A DNA stretch of 64,000 nt from Anseranas semipalmata (taxonomy: Eukaryota > Chordata > Aves > Anseriformes > Anseranatidae): contig VXAA01000086.1 in NCBI GenBank assembly GCA_013399115.1, positions 857,191 through 921,190 on the forward strand. Reading direction: 5' to 3'. Position 1 is the stretch's first letter; each line of letters begins with the position of its first letter. Shown here piece after piece: positions 1-22,300 of the stretch. The translations under genes were made by a program, and so were the position numbers. Below the pieces are notes generated by a model that worked only from the letters and a program-made list of their open reading frames with translations, had not been told where the DNA came from and searched no databases.

Positions 1-721
<721 letters not shown>

Positions 722-924
722 AATGAATGCAATGCGGTGGTATTATTCTCTAGCAAGACAACAACAACCACAAAAAAGGTAGTAGTTTTACAGGTTTTGG
801 TCTGCTGCACAATTATTTGACACACTGAGATGGTTTTTTTTGATGCACTTTACCAATTATACAAGCTGGGATGAGCAAGGACAGCAATATATGAGACTAT
901 CAAGTGCGGGTGAGTGAACTATAG

Positions 925-955
<31 letters not shown>
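925..955. repeat. (AT)n microsatellite
   Basis: A run of alternating TA/AT dinucleotides with one C interruption at 931, followed by a T6 run. It lies about 200 bp after the FAM13C stop, so probably in its 3' UTR. A shorter (TA)n is at about 1695-1709. Confidence 0.9.
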
Positions 956-1465
956 TTTTTCGTTTTGAAAAAGCCTTGAAGTGCACTGTGAGAATGTTAA
1001 GACATTAAAAGGACACTGAAGTACTGTTGACTCAGTTTGACCTGTTGTTAGGTTTAAAAAAGTGTGAGGAAATGCTCTCCAGGTTTTTTAGTACATCTTA
1101 GTATTTGGTAATGTACCACACATTTCTTACCAGAATTAACATGCACTATAATTAACTATTACTGTAGGTTCTCAATATGCTGATTCACTAGAGTAAAAGA
1201 AACACGAGCTTAAACCAACCAAACTCACTCATGAACATACACTGTATTTCAAGACAGAGTTGCCATTCAATTCCAGTAGCTTCAAAGAAAAGTACGACAC
1301 AAAAACAGTGACAGCATTTGGTCTATAATTCTGTGAGTAGAGCAAAGTGATGCTGCCTATGCAAAAATGACTGCCAAATGGAACTAGTGTTTTGTTTTTT
1401 TTCCCCTACAAGTAAGAGAAAGCATTTGGCAAAACAAGACAGATAGCTACAGTTTACTGGGAAGA

Positions 1466-1471
1466 AATAAA
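1466..1471 (+). terminator. FAM13C: Candidate FAM13C polyadenylation signal (proximal)
   Basis: Canonical AATAAA about 745 bp after the FAM13C stop codon. I cannot show that it is used; no transcript data are available. Confidence 0.35.
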
Positions 1472-2561
1472 ACAAAGGTACTGGGTGCTGTCCTGTTCAC
1501 TATGGTTCACAGGACCTGGCTTATGGTACATAGAATTCAGTAAATAGGTCAATGACATGCTAATTTTTCTTTCTGTATTGAACTTTTGCACTTTATTTTG
1601 CCTGATGCTAATTTGCTTTTCTAATTACCAAAGCCTGTTTAGAAGCATGCACTTTGTAAAAATGTCAAAGTATGTCCTGTGTTACAAATTACCACATATA
1701 TATATATATTAAGACAAGACTAGATTATTGCATTATGCTAAGATATTTTGGATAGATAAAGTACATGGTATATAATTGAGTGTCACAGTTATCTGATGAG
1801 GAATGCTAGACTTCTCATTTACTAAAAATAAGATTATAAAAAAGATATTTTTCCATTGGAATTACACATCTTTCTTAACTTTCAGAGCACCACACTTTGT
1901 AATATTGAGATTTTTTTCACTATTTGTGATAAACCATGTGTGAAAAGTAAACTGTTAACAGAAGGATTATCAGCATTTTTGTACTGGAAATGAAAAGCGG
2001 GGATTCTGGGAAATCCCTATCCCAGACATAAAGGAAGGAAGAATGAAAACGAAAAAAGGGACTTCAGTAAGTTGAATCATGTTTAGTGTTTTGCTTTAAC
2101 TGTCATTTTGTATTGACCACGTAGTATAAGCAACCTGTTTTCTATCTATCTTGGTAAGAAAATTTTCATTTTATAAAGCCTATTATGTACCAACCACGTT
2201 TGTATCTATATTATATGTAATGGCTCAGCATGATTTTGAAGACTTATGTACACATTTTCAAGTAGCTTGGAGGAAGAAGTATGATGACTAAAAAAGGATT
2301 TTTTTTATTTCTTAGAGGTTTGTTGTTTCAGTGTACTGATTTCGTAATTTATAACTTAACTTTTATGAATCAGAATGGTCTCCTTCGTAAATCTGTTTTA
2401 ATTAAAGTCATCTAGAGCAACAGGAACAGATACAGAGCTATTTGAAGTTTACAAACTACATCTTTGATAAGGGAAAATGATTTCATGACATGTATACAGT
2501 TGATATTAAAATGCAATCTATATATTCTATATGATTGTATAATATTTTATACAACAGTACA

Positions 2562-2567
2562 AATAAA
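2562..2567 (+). terminator. FAM13C: Candidate FAM13C polyadenylation signal (distal)
   Basis: Canonical AATAAA in a very AT-rich stretch followed by a T-rich segment (2571-2590). If used, the FAM13C 3' UTR would be about 1.85 kb and would overlap any PHYHIPL 3' UTR ending below about 2.58 kb. Confidence 0.35.
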
Positions 2568-2798
2568 ATATTTTTCTATTATATTTATTATGTCAAGACA
2601 CAGTTTCTGTTTTCAGTTAGCTAATATAAATAACATAAATAACACTGTCAAACAACACATTGGAAGTGCTGACATTTCTAGGCTTTGAAATTTAAATCAT
2701 GCTGCAATTACAACCTTTCATGCTGTTTGGAGTTATCCCAGTATTTGTTCAGTAGTTAAAATGAATGCATATTTAAACACCATTTATAAGCTGTTATT

Positions 2799-2804
2799 TT
2801 TATT
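2799..2804 (-). terminator. PHYHIPL: Candidate PHYHIPL polyadenylation signal (first after stop)
   Basis: AATAAA on the minus strand about 300 bp after the PHYHIPL stop. Further minus-strand AATAAA hexamers are at 2584-2589, 2304-2309 and 1592-1597, so the true end is uncertain. Confidence 0.3.
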
Positions 2805-3099
2805 TTGCTAAAGCAGTTTATATAGGATTTTGTTATGTTTGTCAAGAAACAGAAAACAATTTTTGCAGCATCTAGGTATAAATGGTTGCCAGAAAAAAAA
2901 TCCAGGACTTCTAATCATTTAAAGCATTGGGTGAACAGAAGGGAAAGAGAGAGAGAAGAAATACTAAAAACGCTATTGGAGATTTTGAAGACCCATGTTT
3001 GCTTTTGGTGACAGCGGCATGTGCATGCTTCTGACAAAAATATCTGACTATGGAAATGGGCAACAGAGGTTTGAAGGCTCCTAAGTAATGAGGAAATTT

Positions 3100-10781
<7,682 letters not shown>

Positions 10782-11559
10782 TTAAAGGTCTACAAGATAA
10801 CTGTTTTCTGTGGTCCCATATGATGACACCTCTGAAAAGCCTTTCACAAAATCTCATAGGTGGTACTTAGAAGCAACAGTAAGGCACAATTATGCAAGCC
10901 TTAATTTGAATGATGAGAAATACTGAAAAGGGTTGAAATTCCTCATGTAAATAAGCACTAGTAACACGTAAGTGGGCTTCATAGACTGGCTACTCTCATA
11001 ACTTTGTACAGTTACAGTTTGAGAAGAAGAAACATCTGAAGCTTTCTGGTGCGACAATGATTAGTTAAGATGCCAGCAATGTCCACAGTTAAGTGAACAT
11101 AATGGCCCTATCCATACTTGTCAGTGAAATAATACAAGCAGAAATCACATTCATCCTAAAAGTATTTTTCAAGTACAAAGTAAAACCACCCTTTTCAAGG
11201 TTTATAGGTGGTGCGTGTACATACACTTATATAAAATACTCTCCTTCACAATGAAACCATTAACACAGTGGTCATTTTATTGAGCCATAGTAAAAGGATC
11301 ATTTTCCTGTCTTTTTTTTTCTCTATTCTGTTTGCCTGGTTGATACCCCCTGCAGTTTCCTTAGGAAGTTTTTTTTCTAATTTCTCTAAGTGCATATGGT
11401 AAATGAACAAATGTCCATTGATGCCCCCAGAAGCATCACAGGTACCAAAATTGGCTCTTCCCTTAGTTCCAGGGCAACCTCGTTGCAGAGCATCCAGTGA
11501 ACATTAAAACCCAGAAACATTAGGTGATCTTGCATTACGTAAGACACAATACAAAAGCA

Positions 11560-11770
11560 AACAAACAATACAAAAGACCAGAAAGATAAGACAAAAATGA
11601 GTGGGTAAAAGGGAAAAAATAGAGAAAAAGATGTAAAAGAAGGAGTGAAGAAACAGGGCAAAAAACAAAACAAAATGGAACAAAAAAAAGTCCTTAGATA
11701 AGAATAGAAGGAAACAAAGGAGAAAAACAAGCCTAAGGTGTATGTGAAGAAGTGAGGAAAACTCCCAAAT
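11560..11770. repeat. Purine-rich low-complexity tract
   Basis: The + strand is strongly biased to A and G for about 200 bp, with repeated AAAGAAGG, GAAACAGGG and AAAACAAAAC-like words. There is no coding sense. Confidence 0.6.
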
Positions 11771-12224
11771 TGTGTCCAGAAGAGAAAGGTAGGAAGACCC
11801 ATGCAGAGATGGGTGGGGAACACATCAGAGAATTATTTTTAGTCACATTATTTTTAGTCTAAGTATAGCACAAGATAGTATTATACACTTCCATCATAAC
11901 ATAAAAAACTGTCCACAAAGGTGGGTCTGGTCAGTAATAATAATAAAAAGTGTGACTTGCAAACCATTAGGGACATTTCAACCTATCAGCATATGCTATC
12001 AAAGAGTTACACCAACACCTCAGTGCAGGAATATTAAGGTTGTTCTCCACATGGATATGTGAAATTCAATTACAGTGTCTGAGAAAATCCGTAGATTTCC
12101 AGGTAGTATTCTGAACAAAGTAATTTTATTGATGGTTTCAAGGACCAATAATAATATTTTTCTATTTTTGTTCCATTTGATGTATTTACAGCCAACATGT
12201 TTTCTATTTTTTTAAACATCTTAT

Positions 12225-12254
12225 TGCTTTTTTTTTTTTTTTTCCTTTTTAATC
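12225..12254. repeat. Poly(T)-rich tract
   Basis: A T run interrupted by CC and continued by T5. It could be the tail of a minus-strand retroposed sequence or simple slippage. I found no recognisable element next to it. Confidence 0.6.
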
Positions 12255-13110
12255 AATAGCAAAGTCACATAGTTAATGGTCTTCCTCAAAATCCTATGCT
12301 ATTTGTTCCAAACACAGGGACTTTTTCAACAGCTGCACTGACTGCAATAGGCTCAGAAATACCAGTAGTTACTGAAAGCTTTCTGTTCATACAAAATACA
12401 TAGTAAGTGCTTTTCCCTCCATGAGATTTCAGAAAGCTAGCAGGGAGAAAACAGCATTGCTTTCTTTTGTAAGCATTCTGTATTTGAAAAATAACTGAAA
12501 GCTCTACCAGGTACACTGAAAAGGCTACATATCATCGCTCTTCCATGAGCAAGGCTCTGTGTTTAAGCAGAAGATGGGGTGATGCTGCTGAGGTTCTCGG
12601 ACATCCTGGAGAGCTGGATGGACTCAGATCCCAGCACGCTGAATAACTGAATGAGGACATGAGCACTCATACAGCCATGTATATCCAAGACACATTAATG
12701 TGCAACTTCCTGGCTTCAAAAGTGAGCTTCTATGCTCCATACCTATGGGCTCTAGCCACGTTATAAATGGCAAGGTGGTTTAAGTTTCAGGAGACATGTG
12801 CAAAGCAGTAATGACCAATGAAATGTTACTTAAAGTAACAGAGATGAAAAAAGATTTCAGAGCACGCTGATGACAGTCAAAGAGTAAAAGTGCTCCCATA
12901 AATGGTTATTGTTTTCTCTATAATTTTTGGAAATAATGTCCGACATACATGTTTAGATGTCTGTGCTCCTCATCCTTTCACTTCCCTTGCTTAAAAAGTG
13001 AATAAATAGCTGGAATGAACGTTTACCAGAATATCTCCAGATAATTTTTAGGAACATTTTTAATATGTCTAAGAGAATAAAACCTTGCATTACTAAGTGC
13101 AAAACTATCC

Positions 13111-13129
13111 TTTTTTTTTTTTTTTTTTT
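13111..13129. repeat. T19 homopolymer
   Basis: Nineteen consecutive T residues followed by GTGATGC. A neighbouring open frame on the minus strand encodes KKKKK only because of this run. Confidence 0.9.
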
Positions 13130-14650
13130 GTGATGCAACAAAATCTGTAATAAAAACTTTTCTGAAATCTTTAAAGATCTTTGAAAGTGGAAAAAAAACC
13201 ATTCTAAAGATTTTGAAATACAGAGTATGAACAGAATAGGAAATAAATAAAACCTCTCACAGTCATCACCACCAAGCAAAACTCCAGTCTCCCTTGTATT
13301 TAGAATGTGAAGTATCTGTGATATTTGTAATGCATACATATATTTTTATACTTATTTGTGTAGTTCTGAATGTTGAAAGCCATTGAACTGACAGGCAGTA
13401 ATAGGAGCCTGGTAATGACCGAGCATGCAGGTATTAGACCAGCTTTCCTCTACACAGATACATCTGACTAACAACATAACACATTTGTACCTTGCCTTTT
13501 TCTCATTTGTGCTTTGGTAAGTGGTTTGAACTGGTTTTCGTACTGGAAAGCATGTCCACTTCAAACCATTTCTTCTTTATGCCAGGATCAATCAAAGAAC
13601 AGAACAGCATCGGGAAATAGGAAATCTACTAAAAGCACAGATAGCAGCTGAACTTACTCAAAAATAGCATGTATTTTCCCTAAAGCATCCAAAAGTCCAG
13701 CTGAAAGGAAGTTAGTATTGTTGGGATATGAAAATAGGTGGAGAAGGCCTTAGAACAAGCTGCTTTCATGTTAATCATCTTGCCACTTCACTGAGGCTAA
13801 ATTCATCTTTCTCTGATGAAACATCACAATACATACAAAAACTGAAAATAAAAGTAGCATAGGAAATGTCGCTCTGAATAGCTTTGTATCAAATTAAAAT
13901 AGAGCAGCTTCCAATTAAAATGGCTGCTTTGTTTTGCATTCATGTTGCTTCAACAGTGGCTGCCACTGCAGGACTTGATAGAAACACTGCTTTCTGGTTT
14001 CTTTCAGGCAGAAAATTATAGAAAAGCTAATAGTGAAACAAACCTGGCCACCACTGCCAAAAAACCCTAGGCACGTCATCCCTGTTTGCTGCAGAAACAC
14101 CTCTGTTTTAACAACAACAACAAAACCAGCTTATTTCTATAACAAGCAAAAGGGCTCAGCGATTCTTGACCCTTATCATAAGTCAAAGACCACTTATGTG
14201 TGCATAGGTCACACTGGAAGCATAAGACATTAAATTTCTTCAAAACCAAAGAATAAACACAAAATGCCAGCTTTACTAAGATCAGCTGAAGAACTGCAAG
14301 ATTCATGTTTTATGCTCCTATTCACAAGCTTATCTCTCTCTGCCATATCCAGAGTTAAATTACAAGTTAAATTGTCTAATCAATTTTAAAGCAGTCATGA
14401 TAGTCACTGCTGCAGCTGAGCCAAAATGCTGGCAAATGGGTAACAAACTGATTTTATTTATATACACAGACACACTTAATTTAGTATCCTCATTATATCT
14501 TCTACTTACATAAATTATCTCTGAATGGAAAAAAAAAAAAGGCAGAAAATTCCCATTGAACATTCATGGCTTTCATCTGTCCTTACTGGAGACATCGTTT
14601 GTCTTCCAAGGCTTGGAAATTGATAAGTCCATGTAGAAAATATTTGGAAA

Positions 14651-14690
14651 AGTTTTTATTTTTATTTTTATTTTTTTAATTTTATTTGCC
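14651..14690. repeat. (ATTTTT)n simple repeat
   Basis: Three to four tandem ATTTTT units followed by T7 and further AT-rich sequence. Confidence 0.8.
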
Positions 14691-15494
14691 TCATCACTCA
14701 AAACAAGTTGCTGAACCATGACATCCTCAGCAGTGGCAAGATGGTAGAGAATAACCTGGACACAACCTCTGACTGGTAGTTACTGAGCACTCACTATCAC
14801 TGAATTTTTATAATTTTAGAATATTTGATTATTCTTTCTCCTTAGTTCTAAAAATGCAGAACTTTGCAGCTGGGCAAGGGAATATCTGCCTGCTGATTTT
14901 TCATTTCACAGGCAAACTGTTTATGTTATCCACAAAAGAAATCCTGAAAGGACTAACTTGTAATCCATCCTTTAAGCATACTTACAACTCCCATAAATAA
15001 GTTTTATGTAACTAGACTAATAAAATAATACATTTATTCTAAGTTCCTGTCATGTTGCACATGGAAATTTTGACTCTGAGATTATCTTGGCAAATACATC
15101 CCTGCTATTAAGCATCAACAATGGAAAGAACTGAACTGAAGCAGCATAATATACATTTAATGAAGATATACAATCCATATGCATGTGATTATTTCTCATA
15201 GTTTGAATGTATTTCATCGTTTGAAAACATTAAAAAGATGGGCTCATGGTCAAAGGCTGTATACCAGACACACTGCTGTAGGACTCCGAAGCATTCAAGA
15301 ACTTATCTGATCTGTACTCAGCAATCAAATCACACCTTCTTTCCCATAACTCCATCCATAATACTAATATGCTGCCTTTCACAGCATTAACCATGAAGCT
15401 GGCTGCACTATGAAAGCATGAAAAGTTATCCAGCAGTAGATAAACAAATTCACGGATAACAGAACTTGCAAATGACATAACAGACATCCATCAA

Positions 15495-15780
15495 CAGGGA
15501 AAAAAACTACAGATATTGCAGCCATAATGAGCGTGATTGCTTGTACTCAGTGTGAAGTGAACTCGTGAAATATTCATTCAGCTGCAACGATGTCCATTAA
15601 GTTTGGAGAAATTAAAAGAAGGAAGGGCCAGGTGAAATCATTTTCTCTGCTCGAGCTGTGAAAGTCTCCCTTCGGTAATTGTGGATGACAAAATATACCT
15701 GTGAAATACTACTCTCTATCTGCAACTCAGATTAGAGGGCCAACAAATGCAAAAGGCCAACAAAGTAACATAACAAGGCT
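15495..15780. promoter_or_regulatory. Candidate conserved non-coding block in intron 1
   Basis: About 290 bp of balanced base composition, without repeats, homopolymers or open frames, set in AT-rich DNA. It is dense in homeobox- and bHLH-like words: GCCATAATGAG, AATATTCATT, CAGCTG, GTCCATTAAG and GGTAATTG. These are the qualities of vertebrate conserved non-coding elements, but conservation itself cannot be seen from one sequence. This is an inference from texture only. Confidence 0.3.
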
Positions 15781-16140
15781 TTTCATATTGCTATTTCTCC
15801 TTCATGGTGTTGAAATTCAGCCAATCTAGACATATGTCCAACATCTGGACAAAAATTATTTATGCTTTTTATATTTCAAAAAACTGTAAATATGTAAGCA
15901 GACTTTGGAATGAAGGGAGGGGTGTGTTCAAACCATCACTCAACCAAAATCAAAGCTGTCCTAAGTAGTGGTGGAAAGTTACACGTCTCTGAAGTGATGT
16001 AAATGCACTTCATAGCACGGAACTCAAACATGCCAGGAGAACAACCAAAAGAAAAGAGAAGAAAGCAATAAAATGGCTTTTCCCTGCCTCATTTTGAAGT
16101 CTCTTGTTGACTGTGTTTCCTGCTAAGGCACTGACACAGA

Positions 16141-16335
16141 CTCACAGACCGGGGGAGGCTGGCAGGGACCTCTGGAGCCCATCTGGTCCAACCCCAGCTC
16201 CAGCAGGGCACCCAGAGCAGGGTGCCCAGCACCACGTCCAGGCGGCTTGTGAAGACCCCCAGGGAGGAGACTCTACAGCCTCTCTGGACAGCCAGTGTCA
16301 GTGCTCCGTCACCCACACAGTTAAAACAAAAAAAA
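16141..16335 (-). mobile_element. CR1 retrotransposon fragment, reverse orientation
   Basis: The sequence matches the reverse complement of the CR1 3' region as I know it: GGCAGGGACCTCTGGAGCCC, ATCTGGTCCAACCCC, GGTGCCCAGCACCACGTCCA, GGGAGGAGACTCTACAGCCT and TCTCTGGACAGCC. On the minus strand this corresponds to the end of CR1 ORF2. It is 5'-truncated, as most avian copies are, and is followed by an A-rich run (16323-16337). The exact ends are approximate. Confidence 0.88.
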
Positions 16336-19300
16336 AAGGCTTTCTATTCAGAGGGAATCTCTGCTGTTTCAGTTTGTCCATCTGTCTGTCAAGGTGCAAA
16401 TTACACCAGTTTAATGATGGTGCAACTTACATTTCCACTTAAAGACATTACAAACCCCACTCAACACATATAAATACATTTGCCTCATTTTTACCACACT
16501 GGAAAATCTTCAGTTGTATGGACAAAAACAAGTCATCTGGTTCTAAATTTCTTTGTACTCAGTGACAAATCTTCAGTGTCTTTAGAGTCATGTTGTGGGA
16601 AACATCTGATGCTTTTGTAGCAGACATGCAAAAATCACTATTATGCCTCTCCTAAGATGCCAGCACCATCACCCTGGATCTTTGAAAACATGCTTCCAAA
16701 GATTAGTAAAAAACAGGAAGGCATTTTGGGCTGTCAAGTTGTGCTTTGAAAATCTCTTGCTTGTCCTTGCATCTTAAATGGTTGCTATTAAGAAGTTTCT
16801 TTGTCTGAGGATGAAACTCAGCATTTAATATGATCTAGATTTAAAACAAAACACAACATAAACAACAGAATGCCTGCTAGTGATGGCTATTTCCAGTTAC
16901 AACCTGCTCTTTTCCAGGTGTAAGTTACACTGAAACATCCTAAGAGCTCGCTAGTCTAGCTACCACATTCCCAGACAAGGAGGTGACCACTAATTACTTG
17001 GGGACAGCAGTTTCTTAAATTTTGACCTCACAATGTTTTGCAAAAAACATCTGTTCAAAACCTCAGTTTAGTTTTCCAAAAGAGATGCATATATTTAAGA
17101 TTTCACATAAATGTAGTGTTAAAAGTCATGGAATCTAGTAACTCCCCAATAATTTAACTGAAAATACTGAAATGTTGCTACTTCTTCAAGTCAAGGCAAT
17201 AATATAATGCATATCATTAAAACTTGCTAGAGGAACAGCAGCAAAGCAACACGTCCTGCTTGAATTCCATCTGCAGACTGGCTGTCCTCTGAATTTACCT
17301 CTAACAGTAACAAAGAAGCACACAGTTCGAGACACTTTCCAAAAAGGAGATCTTTTGACATTTATATGATGAAACATGGTTTGTAATGAGAAAAATAAAG
17401 ATGGTGGAGAACTAGGTGATGCAAAACATTTTTAGGGGCACTATGCAGACAGCAAAGAAAACTAACCCTACATAGCATGCCAAACTACTGAAGAACCACC
17501 AACAACTCTAACACTGATCTGTGGCACACAACTGAGAGGACGTTACTAAAAAGAAAGCCCAGGTTCATTGCCAGTTGTTCCATTCATCCAAACTACAACT
17601 GTCTGCGCTAAAGCAGCTCAAAGCAGCCTCTAGGTTGCTGCAATTTGTTATGTTAGGTGAGACACCCGGGAGCTACTGCACTAAGTGGGAATGCTAAAAG
17701 CACAAGGAAGCCCTGGTGACATCCCACAGCCAGCAATGGGAGGAAAGCCAGTGAAACAGTAGTCATGCCAGTTCTACATCACAATGTCCTCCTACACTGA
17801 TGTAATTTTACTTGGCTGGTTCGCATAGTTTGAGGTTTATCTTTGCTGCTGTCATGCAGGATAGTGCAGGAAGTGTGCACTGCGCTGTCTTTAAAAAGAC
17901 ACACAAGGTACTAACCCCTGCAGACTTTTCTGTGAAGTGTCAGCTCCAGGAAAACCTAGGAATTCCATCAAAGGAAACAAGAGCCAGAAAAAAGCAAGGT
18001 GAGATTGTACCCACCTAGCAGAAAATTAAGAGCTAAAGCTGGATTCTTAATACATTCTGGGAGGATACCTGTAAATCAGAAGATATATAAATGGGGAAGA
18101 GAGGCACAGAGGAATGAAGTATAAGATACAGTGAAGTTTTCAGACTCAGGAAGATCAGGTTTACATTATACACAGATATGAATAGCACATGTAAAAGACA
18201 CACTAAAAGCCAAATTAAACCTTATGATATGAATCAGATTTTTTTTTTTAAATGTCACCCTTTCCAGATATTAAAATATATCCATCAGGGGAAAACAAAG
18301 TGTTTTTCTCAAATTAACAGTTCCAATACAATGAGAGACATTAGCTATGACCTTTTGAAGTAGAAATGTTTGATGACAGGGATCAACTTCAAAAAGAGCA
18401 CACAGGTACCATGGGGTAAGAAATCCTCTTACTAGAGACTGATACTATCGACTGAAAACAACTCATTTAGCAACAGCAACTCACACAGAATGAACTGACA
18501 CATTTTTACGCCTTCTGAAAGAGAAGAATTTCTAGTTTTCCTTGTATGATAATTCAGCTGGTTGGTTATATATTGGCTCCATAAAGGCGAAACATTAAGT
18601 TCATAATTCTAGAGAACTGACTGAGTGTGACATATTTCAGTACTATAATTCAGTCTGAATTTTCTAACTTAGTGTGGAGGTATTCTACTTCCTCAAAAAA
18701 TAAGAGGGAAGAATTTATTAGGAGGGAGAATTCTTCTTTCTGTATAACCATCAAAAATGACAGGAAAGTGCCAGGAAATTATATATCAGTTGCATACTTT
18801 AAATTTAACTAATCATAAATACAATATAATGTTTTCCTGAGCTTTGAATGAATGGGGCCCTGTCCAACTGCTAGCTATATATGACTGTTCTACAGGACCA
18901 TGACAATATGTCCCTACTAAGCAAATTAATTAACCTGAATCTCAAAAATTTCAATGTACACTGCATCATCTTCTTTAAGAGACACAATGAAAACACATAG
19001 AGGAAATACAAATACAACAACATTTATAAAATGATCAAGTCAAGGCTGGTATTTCTTAGGCCATGTAAGTGACACTTGTCCAGGATGGCTATCCTATTTC
19101 AAAGTTCAACTTGCTACCCATAGCCACATAACTAATATTTATGCATTATTAATCATCTGTGCTTCTTTTCCCATATAAAAAATGAGTGAATTGTCTCAGA
19201 CTCTTAAATCTCTCTCTCCCCTCTCCCCCAGAATCCTGGTAAACTAACTCCTAATACAATTTTTATGTTTATTTTTTATTGTTTATATAAACATATTATT

Positions 19301-19327
19301 TTCTAAATAGAATATTTTCTAAATAGG
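19301..19327. repeat. Short tandem duplication (period 16)
   Basis: The word TTTTCTAAATAG occurs twice in tandem, separated by AATA. Confidence 0.7.
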
Positions 19328-22300
19328 TATCCTTGTAAAGCCAATTCCCACATTAAATAGAAAGAGAATGCCTGGCTCTATAAATCCTGTTAGAGGGATA
19401 AACCTCTCTAAATCTTCTCCTCATTTCCTCCCCATGTCTGGTACTATTGTTGTGCATTTTCTAGTAAGATAATGTGCATTCCTGTGTCCAAAATGTTAAA
19501 AAAAAGTTTTGAAAATCAAGTATTACTTACAACAATAATATGTATATCAATATTTACTGAGTGGTTTTGAAATGTTCATATACATTCAGATTCTCTTGTT
19601 ACTTGGTTTACCTCAAGTTTAGTTCTTTCCTACTTATCTATGCCATTGACTTCAGCGGCAATACACCACACTGCAAAACAAAGAAGAAACCCAGACTTTG
19701 TGAGCACAGTTGAGCCTTCAGTACAGCCAACTTCTTCAGCAGTGAGCGCACCCCAAAACCGTGCCTACATAAACTTCACTCAGCGATCTCCAGAAAGGTT
19801 ACCTAGCCATTGGCAGAAATTTGAAGCTGAATGAGTTTATGAACGTGCTATAGATTTTCTAGTTTCTGTATTAAGGAATTTCTCTCAGTAAAAACTCTTA
19901 CAAAGGGCTCAATTCTTCCTCTGTCTCCCACGGAGAACAAACGTACTCCACGAGCAGTCCCACGATTCACATCAGGAGCAGACCAATACCTCATTCCTGC
20001 AACTGACAGCAACAAACGCAGGCTCTGAGCTCCCAGCGAGCTGCGCCCCGCTCCCTCCCCAGCCTCGTTTCTCACCGCCTGCTGTCAACTACAGGACGGA
20101 GACCCTGTTCTGCAGGCAGCCTCCCACTGCACGAAGACGGCTCAGAGACCCAGCTGCCACGAGGTGTAGTACAGCAACCGAAGGACAGTGTATAATGAAA
20201 GAAAAGCATTCGGCACAGTCCTGAAGGCTTGCCATCCGCTTGAATGCTAACTCAACTCAGATGCTCAGTTGCCCTTAGCGAAAGTGCTGGAATATCCCAT
20301 ACTTTGAGATCTTGTGCTGATGAGACTTCAGGGGCTTACTTTCCTCAAATGTCTATGTTTTCCACTAACACCAATGGGAATACACAACGCAAGGGTGGCA
20401 GACCTGACAGCCAGCAGTAGCAAATGAAGAGTTACACTGACATATTTTGGAATATGATTATACCATCTGAACTATAGGACTCTAGTTTATAGCTCTAATG
20501 TTCTCTCAGCAGACACTGAATGCAACATCAGGTTAAACAGGAAATTATGTACACCTGTACAGAGAAGGCCATTATAAATAGTAAGCAGAAATCAAATAGT
20601 CCCATTATAACACTTCTGTGGAATATAAATTTTGGCTTAGATACAAAATTCTCACAAGTGGGTTTGTTGGGCCATATATACTCCTTCAGAGTTAAAAGTA
20701 ATAAAATCCAACCATTCCTTCGATACTTAAAAATGACAGTAGATACATTGCAAAAAAAAAAAAAGCAGGAACAACATTCACTCCTGCTATAAGACCACAG
20801 TCTGTAGAATTACACCTGGAATAAATTTTATGCAGAAGACGCATCCTCTGATTTAAAACCAAAGACTAACATGCAAAAGATTTTGTACATATTATTGTGC
20901 AGTGATGTTCATGCGCAATACTTACACAATGCACTACTGTGGAATCCACTAATACTTTCATTATGCTCAGGAGAAAATATCCACAAAGACCAACATCAGC
21001 CTTGGGACGTTAGTCTCCTCAGGCTTGCTTTCCATTGAGTAAAGAAGGGGGTTTCCTGAACTGGATAATCTGAGTGCCTACAGTTAGCTCTCACATTTAA
21101 CTTTGCCCAGGAGGAGTCTAATTCTTTTCACTGACTAGAGAGGGAGGTCACAGAAGTTAAGAGCTAGCTGAAGTTACCTCTCATGATTATTTCCTAAATT
21201 ATATTCATCAATTCTCACGCTTCTCATGATGCAACAGCATCCTCTGATAATTTGCAAGGTTCCCACCAAAGAGAAACACAAGAGAGAACATGGGGAAACC
21301 AGTATTACATTGCAGCCCATTTCTGAACTTCCACAGCAAAGAAATATACATCTCACTGACTTAGAAATAGCCCCAGGACTGATACTTTCAAAGGGATAAA
21401 CTTTTCAAGAATAATTTCCCTGAATTTGTGTGTCAAATGCTTCAGAGTTTTTGACTTAACCCCACAATTTTTTCATGAAATTATTAATAGGACCAAACAT
21501 CCCAGGATCATTTAAGCTCAGATGTAGATGCATTTATATCTTGCTAACTGCAATTATATACTGTGTTAATTTATTTAAGAATTTTAATTTCATAAATTTT
21601 AATTAAGAATATATAATGTATTTAACTGCATCATTAAACTAATTTCTCAAAATAATTGTTTCCTCTTTTGTTATTACCGTAAAGAAAATTCAGATATATC
21701 ACTTTACAACAGTAGTCCTCTGTTGTTATCAGCCAGTTCTTCCAAGTTAGTGTCAATTCTTCCTTTGAATCTTAACCCATCCTTATCTGAAGCAGACACT
21801 TTAAGTAACTTTTGGTAACATCTTCAGAAGTACCTAAATGATTTAGAAGAGTCTTACTCTACATCAGTGGGATTTAAGCTGAGTTACTTCTGAAAACTTG
21901 ATCACAAACATCTAACAATTCATACCTAAAGCTGACAGCAAATTGTGGAAGTACACAAGTTTCACAAACCCAAATCTGATCAGCTAAACTTTGTGCAATG
22001 GCTAATACAGCAAGGCTGACCTTATTGTTTCACAGAGACTAAATTCTTATTGGGTATCCTAATGTCTTAGAAGTATTTAGTATTTACACTCAATTCATCT
22101 AAAACTAAACCACATCTTCAGGATGCGAACAGCAACCCCCAAAAATGGACTTTCTGATAGACTAAGTACTAAAATGGAAATTGATGCAAGTCCCTTCTTA
22201 GAGTTTCTGATCTCCTTGTGGATATTTTTGGAAGACAATTCTTATGGTAAGTGGATGCTTTCATGTTTCTATAAAGTTTCTATAAAACCCACAAGACTGG

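Larger units (their letters stand above)
722..3099. other. Shared 3' untranslated territory between convergent FAM13C and PHYHIPL
   Basis: There are 2378 bp between the FAM13C stop (719-721, + strand) and the PHYHIPL stop (3102-3100, - strand). The stretch is AT-rich and has no coding potential I can support. It must hold the 3' UTRs of both genes. Candidate + strand AATAAA hexamers are at 1466-1471 and 2562-2567. Candidate - strand hexamers (TTTATT as read here) are at 2799-2804, 2584-2589, 2304-2309 and 1592-1597. Depending on which are used, the two transcripts may overlap as sense-antisense partners. Confidence 0.75.
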
